DNA of 35,421 nt from Erysipelotrichaceae bacterium. Lineage in GTDB: Bacteria > Bacillota_I > Bacilli_A > Erysipelotrichales > Coprobacillaceae. The stretch is from contig JAJQFG010000048.1 in the NCBI GenBank assembly GCA_021201315.1, forward strand, positions 1-35,421, written 5' to 3'. Position numbers and translations under genes: made by a program. This document shows, piece by piece, positions 1 to 7,512 of this stretch (its first letter is position 1; every line of letters begins with the position of its first letter). The notes under the pieces were generated by a model. The model ran no database searches. It saw only the letters and a program-made list of their open reading frames with translations, and had not been told where the DNA came from.

Positions 1-103
1 AGAATAGCAAATCATTTTAATTATTTAAATTGTCTACTTGACAAAATCACTTCACAATGGTCACTTTTATTATGATAAATTATTTGATCCTAAAAAACAT
101 TAA
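1..103. other. Non-coding left edge, probably inside the accessory element
   Basis: No reading frame is supported here. It lies downstream of the broken restriction-modification gene. The only notable item is a copy of CTTGACAAA at 37-45, the same 9-mer found twice near the guaA-proximal end of the element (7309 and 7330). No copy of the guaA 3' end is visible, so the far attachment site is not within the window. Confidence 0.4.
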
Positions 104-1051
104 TTAATTCATTTCTGTGGCAGTTTCATTAATAAATCTTATCTCTTCATCAGAAAATTTATACTTTTTAAAAAGTTGGGCGTCAATCTCATCAATACTT
201 TTGTTCCAATTAATTTTAGAATTATTTGAAAAATCTTGAACAGGAACATTAATCCATACTTTAGAATTCTTATTACCTTGTGTAACTTTCTTTGTACCAA
301 GCATAATTCTAGCAAATTTTGTCTTTATATATTTTAGTGCATTATTTGCTTCATCTTGATTTTTAAAATCACTAAAGCTTACAAAGGTTTCAGTTGCTCC
401 CAATAATGGTTCAGCAACGAAAGGTCCACTGATTACCTCGCCTAATTTGCCACTTCCATTAGAGCTAGGTAACATTAATTTATAAGAATAGAAATTTCGT
501 GGAGGATTTATGTATCTTTTATCAACATAAAGAATCACTCTTTGATTGTTCTTTCTTCCAACAATACGGATATATGTATTTTCATTACTTGGTTCTTCTT
601 CAAAAAATACTTCAGGAAACTTATCAAAACAAGATGATGATAAATAACGTGATGAGCCACCTGAAACTCTATTGGAAAATCCCTCGTTTTCTTCAAAAAA
701 TAATTTTGTATATTTATAACTTGTATTAGAATATATAATATCTGCAAAAGTTCGTTCATTAAATAATTTAACCTTTTTTATTATACTTCTAATAGTTTCA
801 TTAGGTGTAAAAGTTCCTATTATATCAAAATCTTGTGTTTTATCCCTATATGTTATAGCAACGCCACCTTTTATATCAACATTATCAAAAATATCCTTGG
901 AATTTTCAAAATATTTAATAACCTTAAAATGTTTATCATTTAACATTTTTTTATTCCATACAGAAGGAGTTTTTCCGGCGTCAAATAAAAATCTAGCTGG
1001 AGTTATTAAAGAAACCTTATCAGATATCTTCATTGATACATGATACATCAT
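104..1051 (-). pseudogene. 3' fragment of the helicase-methylase gene (C-terminal half of an Eco57I-like adenine methylase), out of frame
   Basis: This frame continues the large gene at 1020-4148 but is separated from it by a frameshift at about 1034-1048. Its start region resembles the interior of an N6-adenine methylase, the stretch after the NPPY motif: SLITPARFLFDAGKTPSVW, then a block ending IKGGVAI, typical of the Eco57I-like fold where the region past motif IV continues towards target recognition. The end is rich in charged residues and needs no further domain. The ATG codons at its 5' end arise by chance from the frame change and lack a ribosome site, so independent translation is doubtful. 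If one 7-bp repeat unit is removed, residue 7 onwards joins the upstream frame directly. Function (part of a restriction-modification enzyme) is inferred from family resemblance; the frame break is seen directly. Confidence 0.75.
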
Positions 1052-4000
1052 AAAAATGATGATAAATAGGTGGTTGCTCTCCTCTATTTTGAATATTTTC
1101 TTGATATGGTGGATTTCCTACTACAGCATCAAATTTCATTTTTTCACCTTCTTTATTCCAAGTTTTTGGATCCTTAATTTTCTTTACAACTACATCCTCA
1201 TATTCTTTGATTGCAGTAATAATATCTTCATAAGCTAAAACATTATAATTAGCTTCTTCATATCCATTTAAAGTTCTTTTAGTGATAGTCGATGCCATTT
1301 TGGTTTTACAAACAACGTATACATTATTTTTAATGGTCCTACGCCATAGTTTCTTTTCCATGGATTCATCCAACTTCTTCTCGTCACAATTAAGACATCT
1401 TTGCCTATATATTGAATAAGTAACATATAAAGGATACAAGCCTGATTTTGAATTTATTTCTAAAATTTTAGAATTTTCAGTTGCCAAAGTGTATCTTGTT
1501 ACTTCACCATGTGAAACAAAACGTGGTTGCACTAATTTACCTTCTGATTCATCAAATGTTTGATCATAAAAACACCAACCACCTAATGTATCGCTCATAT
1601 GCATGTTAACAACACGCCATGGAGTTAAAACTGTTTCTTTATCAGGATTCTTAAATGTAGCAAATAAACCAGCTATCTTTTGAACTCTTTCAGTTGGATT
1701 TAATTTGTCAGCACTTTTAGCAATATTTCTAATTTTTCTACCAGCTGCAATAAAGACATCAACATCATAATACTTCGAAAATTGTTTAAACTTTTCTTTA
1801 GTAACACCTTGAGGCATAAATTCATTCCATGATGCATCATCAACAAGGTCTAGGAAATTATCTAATGTTACATCTTTGTCAAATTCAATATCAGCACCAT
1901 AAATAAGCATTGGTATACGTATAGAAATACCTCTTAATATTTTAATAGCCTTTTTTTGTTCCTTCTTAGCAGCATTCAATTTCTCACGCGCTGCTTTTTC
2001 TTCTTCAGATAGTTCACGTTTCTTCTTATTTCTACTCTTTTCATAACGCTCCCACTCTTCATCAGTCAGCCCTTGATGATTAATATCAATAGATGTTGTC
2101 TTACCTTGAGCATTAGTAGTACCTATAATATCTCTTAAGTCATTAAATTCACTAATTTCAACTTCATTCAATCTTAAAAGATTATCATTATAAAGTTTCG
2201 TATCATCAAAACCATTTCTTACAACTTGATCAGCATGAGCCCTCTTAAGTTGTTGTAACATAGTATCAACACTATAAGCTTCCATATTAGATCCACTAAT
2301 ACCAATAACTGGACAAAAATTAAGGAATTCTCCCATTAAATATCTTCCAGTTGGATCGACAATACCTCTTCTCGTTGATAACTCGCTTGCTTGTGCAACC
2401 ATTTTTAAAGTCCTATCAGGAGCAAAATCAAATACATAACATTCATCCTTAACACGATTACCTAAAATAGCTGGTGTTTGAGCTCTAAATATGGTTTGTA
2501 AATAACTTGAGGCTGATACACTTGCTGAACCTGATAACATGAATATTGCTGTCCATGCTTTTATACTTACACCCGTAGTAAGCCTACCACAAGAAAGCGT
2601 AATTGTGTAGGTATCTTCTGGATGATTAGTAATGGCGTTTTCAACCATTTCTTTAGCATCTTGATATTGTTTTTCCTCAAAATCGTCACCCTCACCAGCA
2701 ACATTAACTATTTCAAATGCTCCAGAGCCAAATACAGGATGTTCATGTAACATTTTACTTAATGCTTTAGCTTCTTTAACACCTGGTATCATCCATAAAG
2801 AATGCCTAAAATATTTACGGTATTCTTCATTTGAGAATGGATAATTACTTTTTTCATCTTTTTTACATAACAAATCCAAAAAATGCTTAACATCATCTTT
2901 ATGAACAAAATCACCTATCGTTGCATTTTTAGGCATAACTCTCCTATCAACACTTACATCATCTGCCCAAACTCTAAAAAATTCCCTAAAATTAAAAGCC
3001 ATATCTTCAACATCATTGAAGCCTCTAATTTCTTCATCTAAATTATATGTGAAGATATTCATTTTTGGTAAATCCTCATAAGGATTTGGATCGCCATAAT
3101 GTTCTATATACCAATTAGCTTTTTCTCTTTGCTCCATTACATAATCCCATGTATATGTAGTATCTTCATCATAATCATCAAATAAATTAAATGGTGTTCC
3201 TGAAAGTTCCAAAAGTTTAGTTCGATTTTCATCTTTAATGATATGTTTCTTTACTTCTTCACCTAAAGATGTCTTTGTTCCCTCATGAGCTTCATCTATA
3301 ATAACAAGATCCCATTCAATATTAAAAACAATATCATTCTTATCAAAATTGCCACCAACGGCAGATGAACCTCTTAAATCTTGTATTGATGCAAAATAAA
3401 CATAATTAACGCCTTCTCTTTCGAGATTTTCAATTGAATCACCATGAGTAGATGATTTACTTCCATATTTGTAGTTTGAATCATCCTCATAAAATATCAT
3501 CTTGAAATCTTCAAACCAACCGTCATCAACAACGGGTCTATGTGTCATGATAATAGTCTTTTTAAAGCCCATTTCTTTAACAACTTGTAAAGCTGATACT
3601 GTTTTACCAAATCGCATTTTAGCATTCCATAACATACGATTTCTTTTCTTATCACGAAATTGTTTAATTGTTTTATTAACTGCATCTAGTTGATTAGGTC
3701 TTAAAATAACAGGACTCTTATCATATGTTATTTCTTTGTTAAATAAAGATGTTCTACCTTCTTTAACAGCCTTTATAGCATTTTGCACAGTGCTTAGATC
3801 GGTTTTAAACCATTCATTAGCATTCCTTGATTTTAATACTTTCTTAATGCCAGAGTTTGTTAATACCTTATGTACATCTGTATCTTTAAATGCAACATTA
3901 TTATTAGTTATAGCTAATTCAGTATGTAACAATTCATATTCAACTGCTGCTGTACGTGTATATTGATTTATTCTATCCTTTGCAGCCTCATTAAGATAAG

Positions 4001-4148
4001 CATGATTAGGAGTGATGATTGAAGGATCTTCATTAAACTTAACCGTCGCCATTCCAACTTTTAAGGCACCTTTATGATCATCATCATTAATCCTAAAAAC
4101 ATATATCAAAATATAAGACAATGTATTTTCAAATGTTTCCTTATTCAT
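1020..4148 (-). CDS. DEAD/DEAH helicase-methylase restriction-modification protein, truncated by frameshift
   Basis: This is a 1042-residue protein that should be about 1345. Residues 10-40 (LIYVFRI... HKGALKVGMATV) resemble a GIY-YIG/T5orf172-type nuclease domain; this is tentative. Residues 150-660 are a superfamily 2 helicase-type motor: Walker A AKMRFGKT at 176-183, DEAH at 285-288, and a SGTPFNL motif-III-like stretch. Just before the stop is NPPY (1012-1015), the catalytic motif IV of N6-adenine methylases, followed by QPPIYHHFYDVS, after which the frame is lost. The start has a GGGGAG ribosome site and overlaps the stop of the upstream methylase-like gene by 4 bases, implying coupled translation. 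The motor and possible nuclease remain, but most of the methylase C-terminal region is out of frame, so modification is probably off in this state. The restriction-modification assignment rests on motif recognition; target and class are unknown. Confidence 0.8.
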   Translation of the reverse strand: MNKETFENTLSYILIYVFRINDDDHKGALKVGMATVKFNEDPSIITPNHAYLNEAAKDRINQYTRTAAVEYELLHTELAITNNNVAFKDTDVHKVLTNSGIKKVLKSRNANEWFKTDLSTVQNAIKAVKEGRTSLFNKEITYDKSPVILRPNQLDAVNKTIKQFRDKKRNRMLWNAKMRFGKTVSALQVVKEMGFKKTIIMTHRPVVDDGWFEDFKMIFYEDDSNYKYGSKSSTHGDSIENLEREGVNYVYFASIQDLRGSSAVGGNFDKNDIVFNIEWDLVIIDEAHEGTKTSLGEEVKKHIIKDENRTKLLELSGTPFNLFDDYDEDTTYTWDYVMEQREKANWYIEHYGDPNPYEDLPKMNIFTYNLDEEIRGFNDVEDMAFNFREFFRVWADDVSVDRRVMPKNATIGDFVHKDDVKHFLDLLCKKDEKSNYPFSNEEYRKYFRHSLWMIPGVKEAKALSKMLHEHPVFGSGAFEIVNVAGEGDDFEEKQYQDAKEMVENAITNHPEDTYTITLSCGRLTTGVSIKAWTAIFMLSGSASVSASSYLQTIFRAQTPAILGNRVKDECYVFDFAPDRTLKMVAQASELSTRRGIVDPTGRYLMGEFLNFCPVIGISGSNMEAYSVDTMLQQLKRAHADQVVRNGFDDTKLYNDNLLRLNEVEISEFNDLRDIIGTTNAQGKTTSIDINHQGLTDEEWERYEKSRNKKKRELSEEEKAAREKLNAAKKEQKKAIKILRGISIRIPMLIYGADIEFDKDVTLDNFLDLVDDASWNEFMPQGVTKEKFKQFSKYYDVDVFIAAGRKIRNIAKSADKLNPTERVQKIAGLFATFKNPDKETVLTPWRVVNMHMSDTLGGWCFYDQTFDESEGKLVQPRFVSHGEVTRYTLATENSKILEINSKSGLYPLYVTYSIYRQRCLNCDEKKLDESMEKKLWRRTIKNNVYVVCKTKMASTITKRTLNGYEEANYNVLAYEDIITAIKEYEDVVVKKIKDPKTWNKEGEKMKFDAVVGNPPYQENIQNRGEQPPIYHHFYDVSCINEDI
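1034..1048. repeat. Two-copy 7-bp tandem duplication that causes the frameshift
   Basis: The plus strand reads GATACAT at 1035-1041 and again at 1042-1048, with one more matching base at 1034. On the coding (minus) strand this is ATGTATC twice. With both copies the upstream frame runs into TGA after ...DVSCINEDI. With one copy it reads Y-D-V-S-M-K-I-S-D-K and continues to the stop at 104. Seven bases is not a multiple of three, so gain or loss of a unit switches the frame. Confidence 0.9.
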
Positions 4149-5128
4149 ACTTTTCTCCCCCTTGTCGCTAAAGTCACAAATTTAACATTTTTATTCTTAT
4201 CCCAATCCTTGATTTTACAATATACACCATTATGCTTTGTTACAGCATTTCTTTTACATCCAATACATTCTTGCTTAGTAACAATCTCACCAAACAAAGT
4301 ATAATCAATAATATCCTCATTATGACAACTATATGGTATTACATATTTTAAACCATCCATTTGCCATAAATTCCATGATATAATTCTTGCAAAGTCATAT
4401 AATATTTCTTTATCTAAACTCTCACCAAACTTATAGTAATAATGTTCAATCACAGTTAACAATACATTTTCTCTAGCGATTAATAAACTATCTCCTTGAA
4501 ATTCATATCCATAAATGCTTTTTAAAGCCAATTGAGCCCATTCAATCCATTCTTCTTTATTATCAACATTTTCATTGATAATACGTAGTTTTCTATCTAA
4601 TAACCCAATTCTATCTTTAACTTCAATATAATTACCAGTAACCGTATCATAACGACTTGTAAGATAAGGTGCTTCACCACATGTTATTTCTAAGCGTATA
4701 TCCTTTACATAATCAGTCCATGTTTTGTTAGCCAATTTAGAAAAGTCAATCTTATTAGTTATTGTTTGCCAACCTTTATCAATAGATTTATTAAAAGGAG
4801 ATTCACCCTCAAACCATTGTTGATCAATTAGGTTATTTTGTTCATTACAAATCCAAGAAGGTGTAAATACTTCAGCATTATTTCTAATTCTTAAAATTTG
4901 TTCTTCTTTAGATTTAACTACACGAGGTTTTATAACATCATCATAGATATTAGCAACTAGGCCATAAAACATTTGTTCTTTAGGTTCAAATGCTTTACCT
5001 AAATGCTTATAATCATCAGTAGCCCAAATAATATTCTTGTTTGATGAATTATCCTTTAGTAAAATATTTATAAGTTCAGTACTCTTTTGTAAAATATTAT
5101 CCACATTATCACTGATAATTTTATCCAT
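4145..5128 (-). CDS. Restriction-modification methylase-like subunit (SAM-binding lobe)
   Basis: A 327-aa protein that I recognise as the type often labelled restriction endonuclease subunit M. Residues 82-95 contain NNAEVFTPSWICN, matching the EVFTP element at the N-terminus of many N6-adenine methylases. Residues 145-160 (RLEITCGEAPYLTSRY) look like motif I, the S-adenosylmethionine-binding region. LQGD-like FQGDSLLIA at 210-218 follows. No NPPY motif is present; that motif sits at the C-terminal end of the next gene, so the two polypeptides may jointly form the methylase. C-terminal cysteines (two CxxC-like pairs, CIGCK and the C near residue 300) are visible. The start has an AGGAGAGG ribosome site. 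It overlaps the downstream helicase gene by 4 bases, so the two form one operon transcribed away from the integrase. Confidence 0.72.
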   Translation of the reverse strand: MDKIISDNVDNILQKSTELINILLKDNSSNKNIIWATDDYKHLGKAFEPKEQMFYGLVANIYDDVIKPRVVKSKEEQILRIRNNAEVFTPSWICNEQNNLIDQQWFEGESPFNKSIDKGWQTITNKIDFSKLANKTWTDYVKDIRLEITCGEAPYLTSRYDTVTGNYIEVKDRIGLLDRKLRIINENVDNKEEWIEWAQLALKSIYGYEFQGDSLLIARENVLLTVIEHYYYKFGESLDKEILYDFARIISWNLWQMDGLKYVIPYSCHNEDIIDYTLFGEIVTKQECIGCKRNAVTKHNGVYCKIKDWDKNKNVKFVTLATRGRKV

Positions 5129-5160
5129 ATGACCTCTCCTATCTAGCCTAGCTAATCTAT

Positions 5161-5166
5161 ATTATA
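5161..5166 (-). promoter_or_regulatory. Candidate -10 box for the restriction-modification operon
   Basis: The minus strand reads TATAAT here, about 30 bases upstream of the methylase-like start and just after the terminator of the preceding gene. No good -35 is found (the expected position falls in the terminator T-run). A short dyad TAGC-CTA-GCTA lies between it and the ribosome site. Confidence 0.35.
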
Positions 5167-5183
5167 CTTAATTTGTAAAGATA

Positions 5184-5223
5184 AAAAAACACTTTCTTTA
5201 TGAAATTTCATAAGAAAGTGTTT
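5184..5223 (-). terminator. Intrinsic terminator between the DUF6809-like gene and the restriction-modification operon
   Basis: An 18-19 bp inverted repeat (arms AAACACTTTCTT and AAGAAAGTGTTT, extended by TATGAAA/TTTCATA with one bulged base) is followed on the minus strand by a run of seven T residues. Confidence 0.85.
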
Positions 5224-5261
5224 CTAGATCAATACTTTAATGTTTCTTTACAAAATTGTAA

Positions 5262-5492
5262 TTATTTCATAGAAGCTTCATTAAATAAATTAAATGCCTC
5301 TTTAAAACCTTCAACATAACCTTGCTTTTGTAAAGCAACACCATAAGCTAAAATTAAATCAAACAATCCTGAATCAATACCATGTTCTTCAAAAAAATCA
5401 TTAATTCGAGCTAAAACCTCATTAGCTTCTTGTGTTTGTCCACACTCTTCGCTCCATAAAAAATATAATTTTTCAATTACACTATTATTCAT
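5262..5492 (-). CDS. Small DUF6809-like protein
   Basis: A 76-aa protein beginning MNNSVIEKLYF. An in-frame ATG exists 18 bases upstream, but AAAGGAG at 5501-5507 sits between the two with an 8-base spacer to the ATG at 5492, so the shorter start is chosen. The pattern IEKLYF at the N-terminus, a charged helical middle and GYVEGFKEAFNLF near the C-terminus resembles DUF6809, a family of short helical proteins common on mobile elements and phages of Firmicutes; its function is not known. It stands between the mobilisation-like gene and a strong terminator. Confidence 0.55.
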   Translation of the reverse strand: MNNSVIEKLYFLWSEECGQTQEANEVLARINDFFEEHGIDSGLFDLILAYGVALQKQGYVEGFKEAFNLFNEASMK

Positions 5493-5556
5493 TTTTATTA
5501 CTCCTTTCATATTATAATAGTTTTAAACAATAACAACAATTCAACAATCCTGATGA

Positions 5557-5877
5557 TTATTTACTTAATCTTTCAAGGATACTAACTACATGTAACATCA
5601 TATCCAATAACTCATCATCAATCACAATACCCGAATCAATATATTCATGTAGTAATGCATTAAATGTATTAATCTCATCCCTTAAAGCCTTATATGTTCT
5701 TGTATTACCTGTAACAACAATTGTTTTATCTAAGCTTTTTTTGATCATATAATCTTGCTTTTGAAGTCCTGACAATTTAACAAGTTCATTTAGTTGATCA
5801 TGCTCTTCTGGTGACATTCTAAAAGCTGTCGTATAACAACGATGTCTTCGTTTGTTATCAAGGTTTTTGAGTGACAT
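5557..5877 (-). CDS. MobC-like relaxosome / plasmid mobilisation accessory protein
   Basis: A 106-aa basic-then-acidic protein. Residues 19-50 (FRMSPEEHDQLNELVKLSG then LQKQDYMIKK) match the ribbon-helix-helix type N-terminus of small mobilisation proteins found on integrative mobilisable elements, where they help a relaxase bind oriT; the NTRTYKALRDEINTF segment is also typical. The ATG at 5877 is chosen because AAGGAG at 5885-5890 precedes it by 7 bases; an in-frame ATG at 5895 lies upstream of that site. The ribosome site is inside the end of the integrase gene and the genes overlap by 20 bases, so translation is coupled. No relaxase is in the window, so it either lies elsewhere on the element or has been lost. 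Confidence 0.6.
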   Translation of the reverse strand: MSLKNLDNKRRHRCYTTAFRMSPEEHDQLNELVKLSGLQKQDYMIKKSLDKTIVVTGNTRTYKALRDEINTFNALLHEYIDSGIVIDDELLDMMLHVVSILERLSK

Positions 5878-6955
5878 GATGACTCTCCTTATCACAAGTA
5901 TTTAATGCATCAACAATTGCTTGTTGCTTAGTGTCAAATAAATGTGAATATTGATAAGTTATTTTCTCAGCACTATGCCCAACACGTTCACCAATTGCCA
6001 AAGGCGTAAATCCCATATTAATTAACAATGAAATGTGAGAATGTCTAAGTCCATGTATCTTAATATACTTAACACCAGATTTTTTGATAATTGCACGCCA
6101 ATGATTATCTAAAGTTGACTTATATATTGGAAAAATATAATCATTATCTTTAAGACCATACATTCTTGATAAATAATTTTGCAACTCATTTGATAATCTA
6201 TCTGGCATAGATACCTTACGTGGCTTACCACTTTTAGTCGAACCAACAACTTTGTTGCCCTCAGAATCAACAGTCCATGTTTTATTAACATAGATTATAT
6301 TATTATTGAAATCAATGTCATTCTTTATTAAACACAATGCTTCATTTACCCTTAAACCACACCAATACAATACCTCGAATACATGATAATCAATATCATA
6401 ATCCAACGCATATTCAGCAAATTGTAAGTATTCATCTAAAGTCCAATAATCATCAGACTTTAATATTTCTCTACCCATTGCACCTGCTTTACGAGCTGCA
6501 TTATAATTAAGATCATACTTATTAACTGCATAATTTAAGATTGCACTTAATTGATTATGAATGGTTTTTAGATAAACTGGTGAATATAATTTGCCAGTTT
6601 TTGTCGTTTTATTAGCAATAATGCTTTGCCATTCTAAAACCATAGGTGCATCTATACTATTCATTTTCTTGTCACCAAAATAAGGCATGATATGAGTTTG
6701 AACAATATTTTCTTTAGTACACCAAGTACTGCCTTTGACTTTTGGTTTGTAAGTTCTTCGATAAATAGCATAAAAGTCTTTAAAAGTCATTTCCATGTTG
6801 TAGGAATTGGAACGCTGATACTCAGCTTCCCAATTCTTAGCGTCCTTTTTCTTTTTAAAACCACGTTTTGTTTTTTTGTGTTCCTTACCTTCTAAATCTT
6901 TATAATATATTGACACAAAATATGTTCCACGTTTTTTATCCTTATACACAGGCAT
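5858..6955 (-). CDS. int: Tyrosine recombinase (phage/ICE-type integrase)
   Basis: A 365-aa integrase that recombines an attachment site with the chromosome. Residues 1-48 form the basic three-strand arm-binding domain (RGTYFVSIYYKD... RGFKKKKDAKNWE). Residues 55-150 are the SAM-like core-binding domain. Residues 170-350 are the catalytic domain with all expected residues: R202 (CGLRVNEAL), H301-x-x-R304 (HGLRHSHIS), H327 (VGHS) and the nucleophile Y336 (QYSHLF). Length and order are normal for Tn916-like/phage integrases. It follows the excisionase-like gene by 3 bases and overlaps the MobC-like gene. Transcription runs away from guaA. It appears intact, so the element may still be able to move. 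Confidence 0.93.
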   Translation of the reverse strand: MPVYKDKKRGTYFVSIYYKDLEGKEHKKTKRGFKKKKDAKNWEAEYQRSNSYNMEMTFKDFYAIYRRTYKPKVKGSTWCTKENIVQTHIMPYFGDKKMNSIDAPMVLEWQSIIANKTTKTGKLYSPVYLKTIHNQLSAILNYAVNKYDLNYNAARKAGAMGREILKSDDYWTLDEYLQFAEYALDYDIDYHVFEVLYWCGLRVNEALCLIKNDIDFNNNIIYVNKTWTVDSEGNKVVGSTKSGKPRKVSMPDRLSNELQNYLSRMYGLKDNDYIFPIYKSTLDNHWRAIIKKSGVKYIKIHGLRHSHISLLINMGFTPLAIGERVGHSAEKITYQYSHLFDTKQQAIVDALNTCDKESHHVTQKP

Positions 6956-6958
6956 TTT

Positions 6959-7147
6959 TTAAACCTCCTTTTTATGAGACTTATATATATGTTCCATAAA
7001 ATAATCACGATTAATACGACCTCTAATGATTATGTATCCTTCATCTTGTAGCTGATTATTTAAATCTTGAACAACTTTATACGCTTTAGCTTTAGAAACA
7101 TCAAGTATATCAGCAACTTCATCAACAGTAATAAATAGCTTTTCCAA
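6959..7147 (-). CDS. Excisionase-like helix-turn-helix protein
   Basis: A small protein of about 62 residues, EKLFITVDEVADILDVSKAKAY then a basic C-terminus GRINRDYF. The first 25 residues form a MerR/excisionase-type helix-turn-helix, as found in proteins encoded just before integrases in Firmicute elements; such proteins bend DNA and bias recombination to excision. The start is taken as TTG at 7147: GGAAAGG at 7158-7164 is then about 10 bases upstream, whereas a GTG at 7156 would touch the ribosome site. It ends 3 bases before the integrase. Confidence 0.65.
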   Translation of the reverse strand: MEKLFITVDEVADILDVSKAKAYKVVQDLNNQLQDEGYIIIRGRINRDYFMEHIYKSHKKEV

Positions 7148-7156
7148 AATTATCAC

Positions 7157-7448
7157 ACCTTTCCGATCTATTACGATAGTTATTCATTAAAGAAAACTCT
7201 TCAAGATCATTAATTGCGAAAAACTAGTTTAGTAATTTTTTTATATATTTTGTAGTTCTTTCACGATTTAAGTTTATTCTATTTTACTCAAAAAGTATAC
7301 GCCATAAACTTGACAAAAAAGCTATTTTTCTTGACAAATTACAAAAATATATAAAATATTCACTTTTTTAGGATAAATAATCATTTAATATAGAGTAATA
7401 CCAATATAGCAAACTGTGCCATAACTGTGTCACGAAACTTTTTCAACT
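7157..7448. other. Non-coding end of the element between xis and guaA
   Basis: About 290 very AT-rich bases with no supported gene. It holds two copies of CTTGACAAA 21 bp apart (7309, 7330) and a GC-richer patch at 7413-7433 with two related blocks (TGTGCCATAACTGTGTCACG). It should contain the xis-int promoter and the integrase arm-binding sites; no clear minus-strand -35/-10 pair was found. Confidence 0.45.
7309..7338 (+). repeat. Direct repeats CTTGACAAA, candidate integrase arm-type sites
   Basis: CTTGACAAA occurs at 7309-7317 and 7330-7338, exactly 21 bp (two helical turns) apart, with a third copy at 37-45 in the same orientation. Short direct repeats in helical phase near the element end are the usual form of tyrosine integrase arm sites. 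They also resemble -35 boxes, but no -10 at a good distance follows. Confidence 0.35.
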
Positions 7449-7479
7449 AAAAAAAGCACTGATTTAATCAGTGTTTTTT
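7449..7479. terminator. Intrinsic terminator after guaA
   Basis: Arms CACTGATT (7457-7464) and AATCAGTG (7466-7473) are flanked by an A-run on one side and T-run on the other, so it can work in both directions. It lies 13 bases past the guaA stop and would end the purA-guaA transcript. Confidence 0.88.
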
Positions 7480-7487
7480 GAATAGTT

Positions 7488-7512
7488 GGAATTATTCGAA
7501 TTCGATAGTTCC
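7488..7512. other. Candidate attachment site at the guaA 3' end
   Basis: The last codons of guaA and its stop form an imperfect dyad around a perfect 10-bp palindrome TCGAATTCGA (7496-7505). The guaA 3' end is an established integration site for tyrosine-integrase islands, and here an integrase module abuts it. The duplicate copy expected at the other end is outside the window, so the exact crossover is inferred. Confidence 0.45.

Noticed and set aside
499-759. Open frames on both strands inside the methylase fragment
   Set aside because: Low-complexity products in other frames of a recognisable gene, with no ribosome sites.
3502-3966. Two plus-strand frames of 63 and 76 codons within the helicase gene
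   Set aside because: They are antisense to conserved helicase sequence and lack ribosome sites.
6109-6291. A 60-codon minus-strand frame inside the integrase gene
   Set aside because: Overlaps the catalytic domain in another frame; no start signal.
7310-7336. TTGACA boxes as plus-strand promoters
   Set aside because: No -10 at 16-18 bases, and transcription would run antisense into guaA; repeat role preferred.
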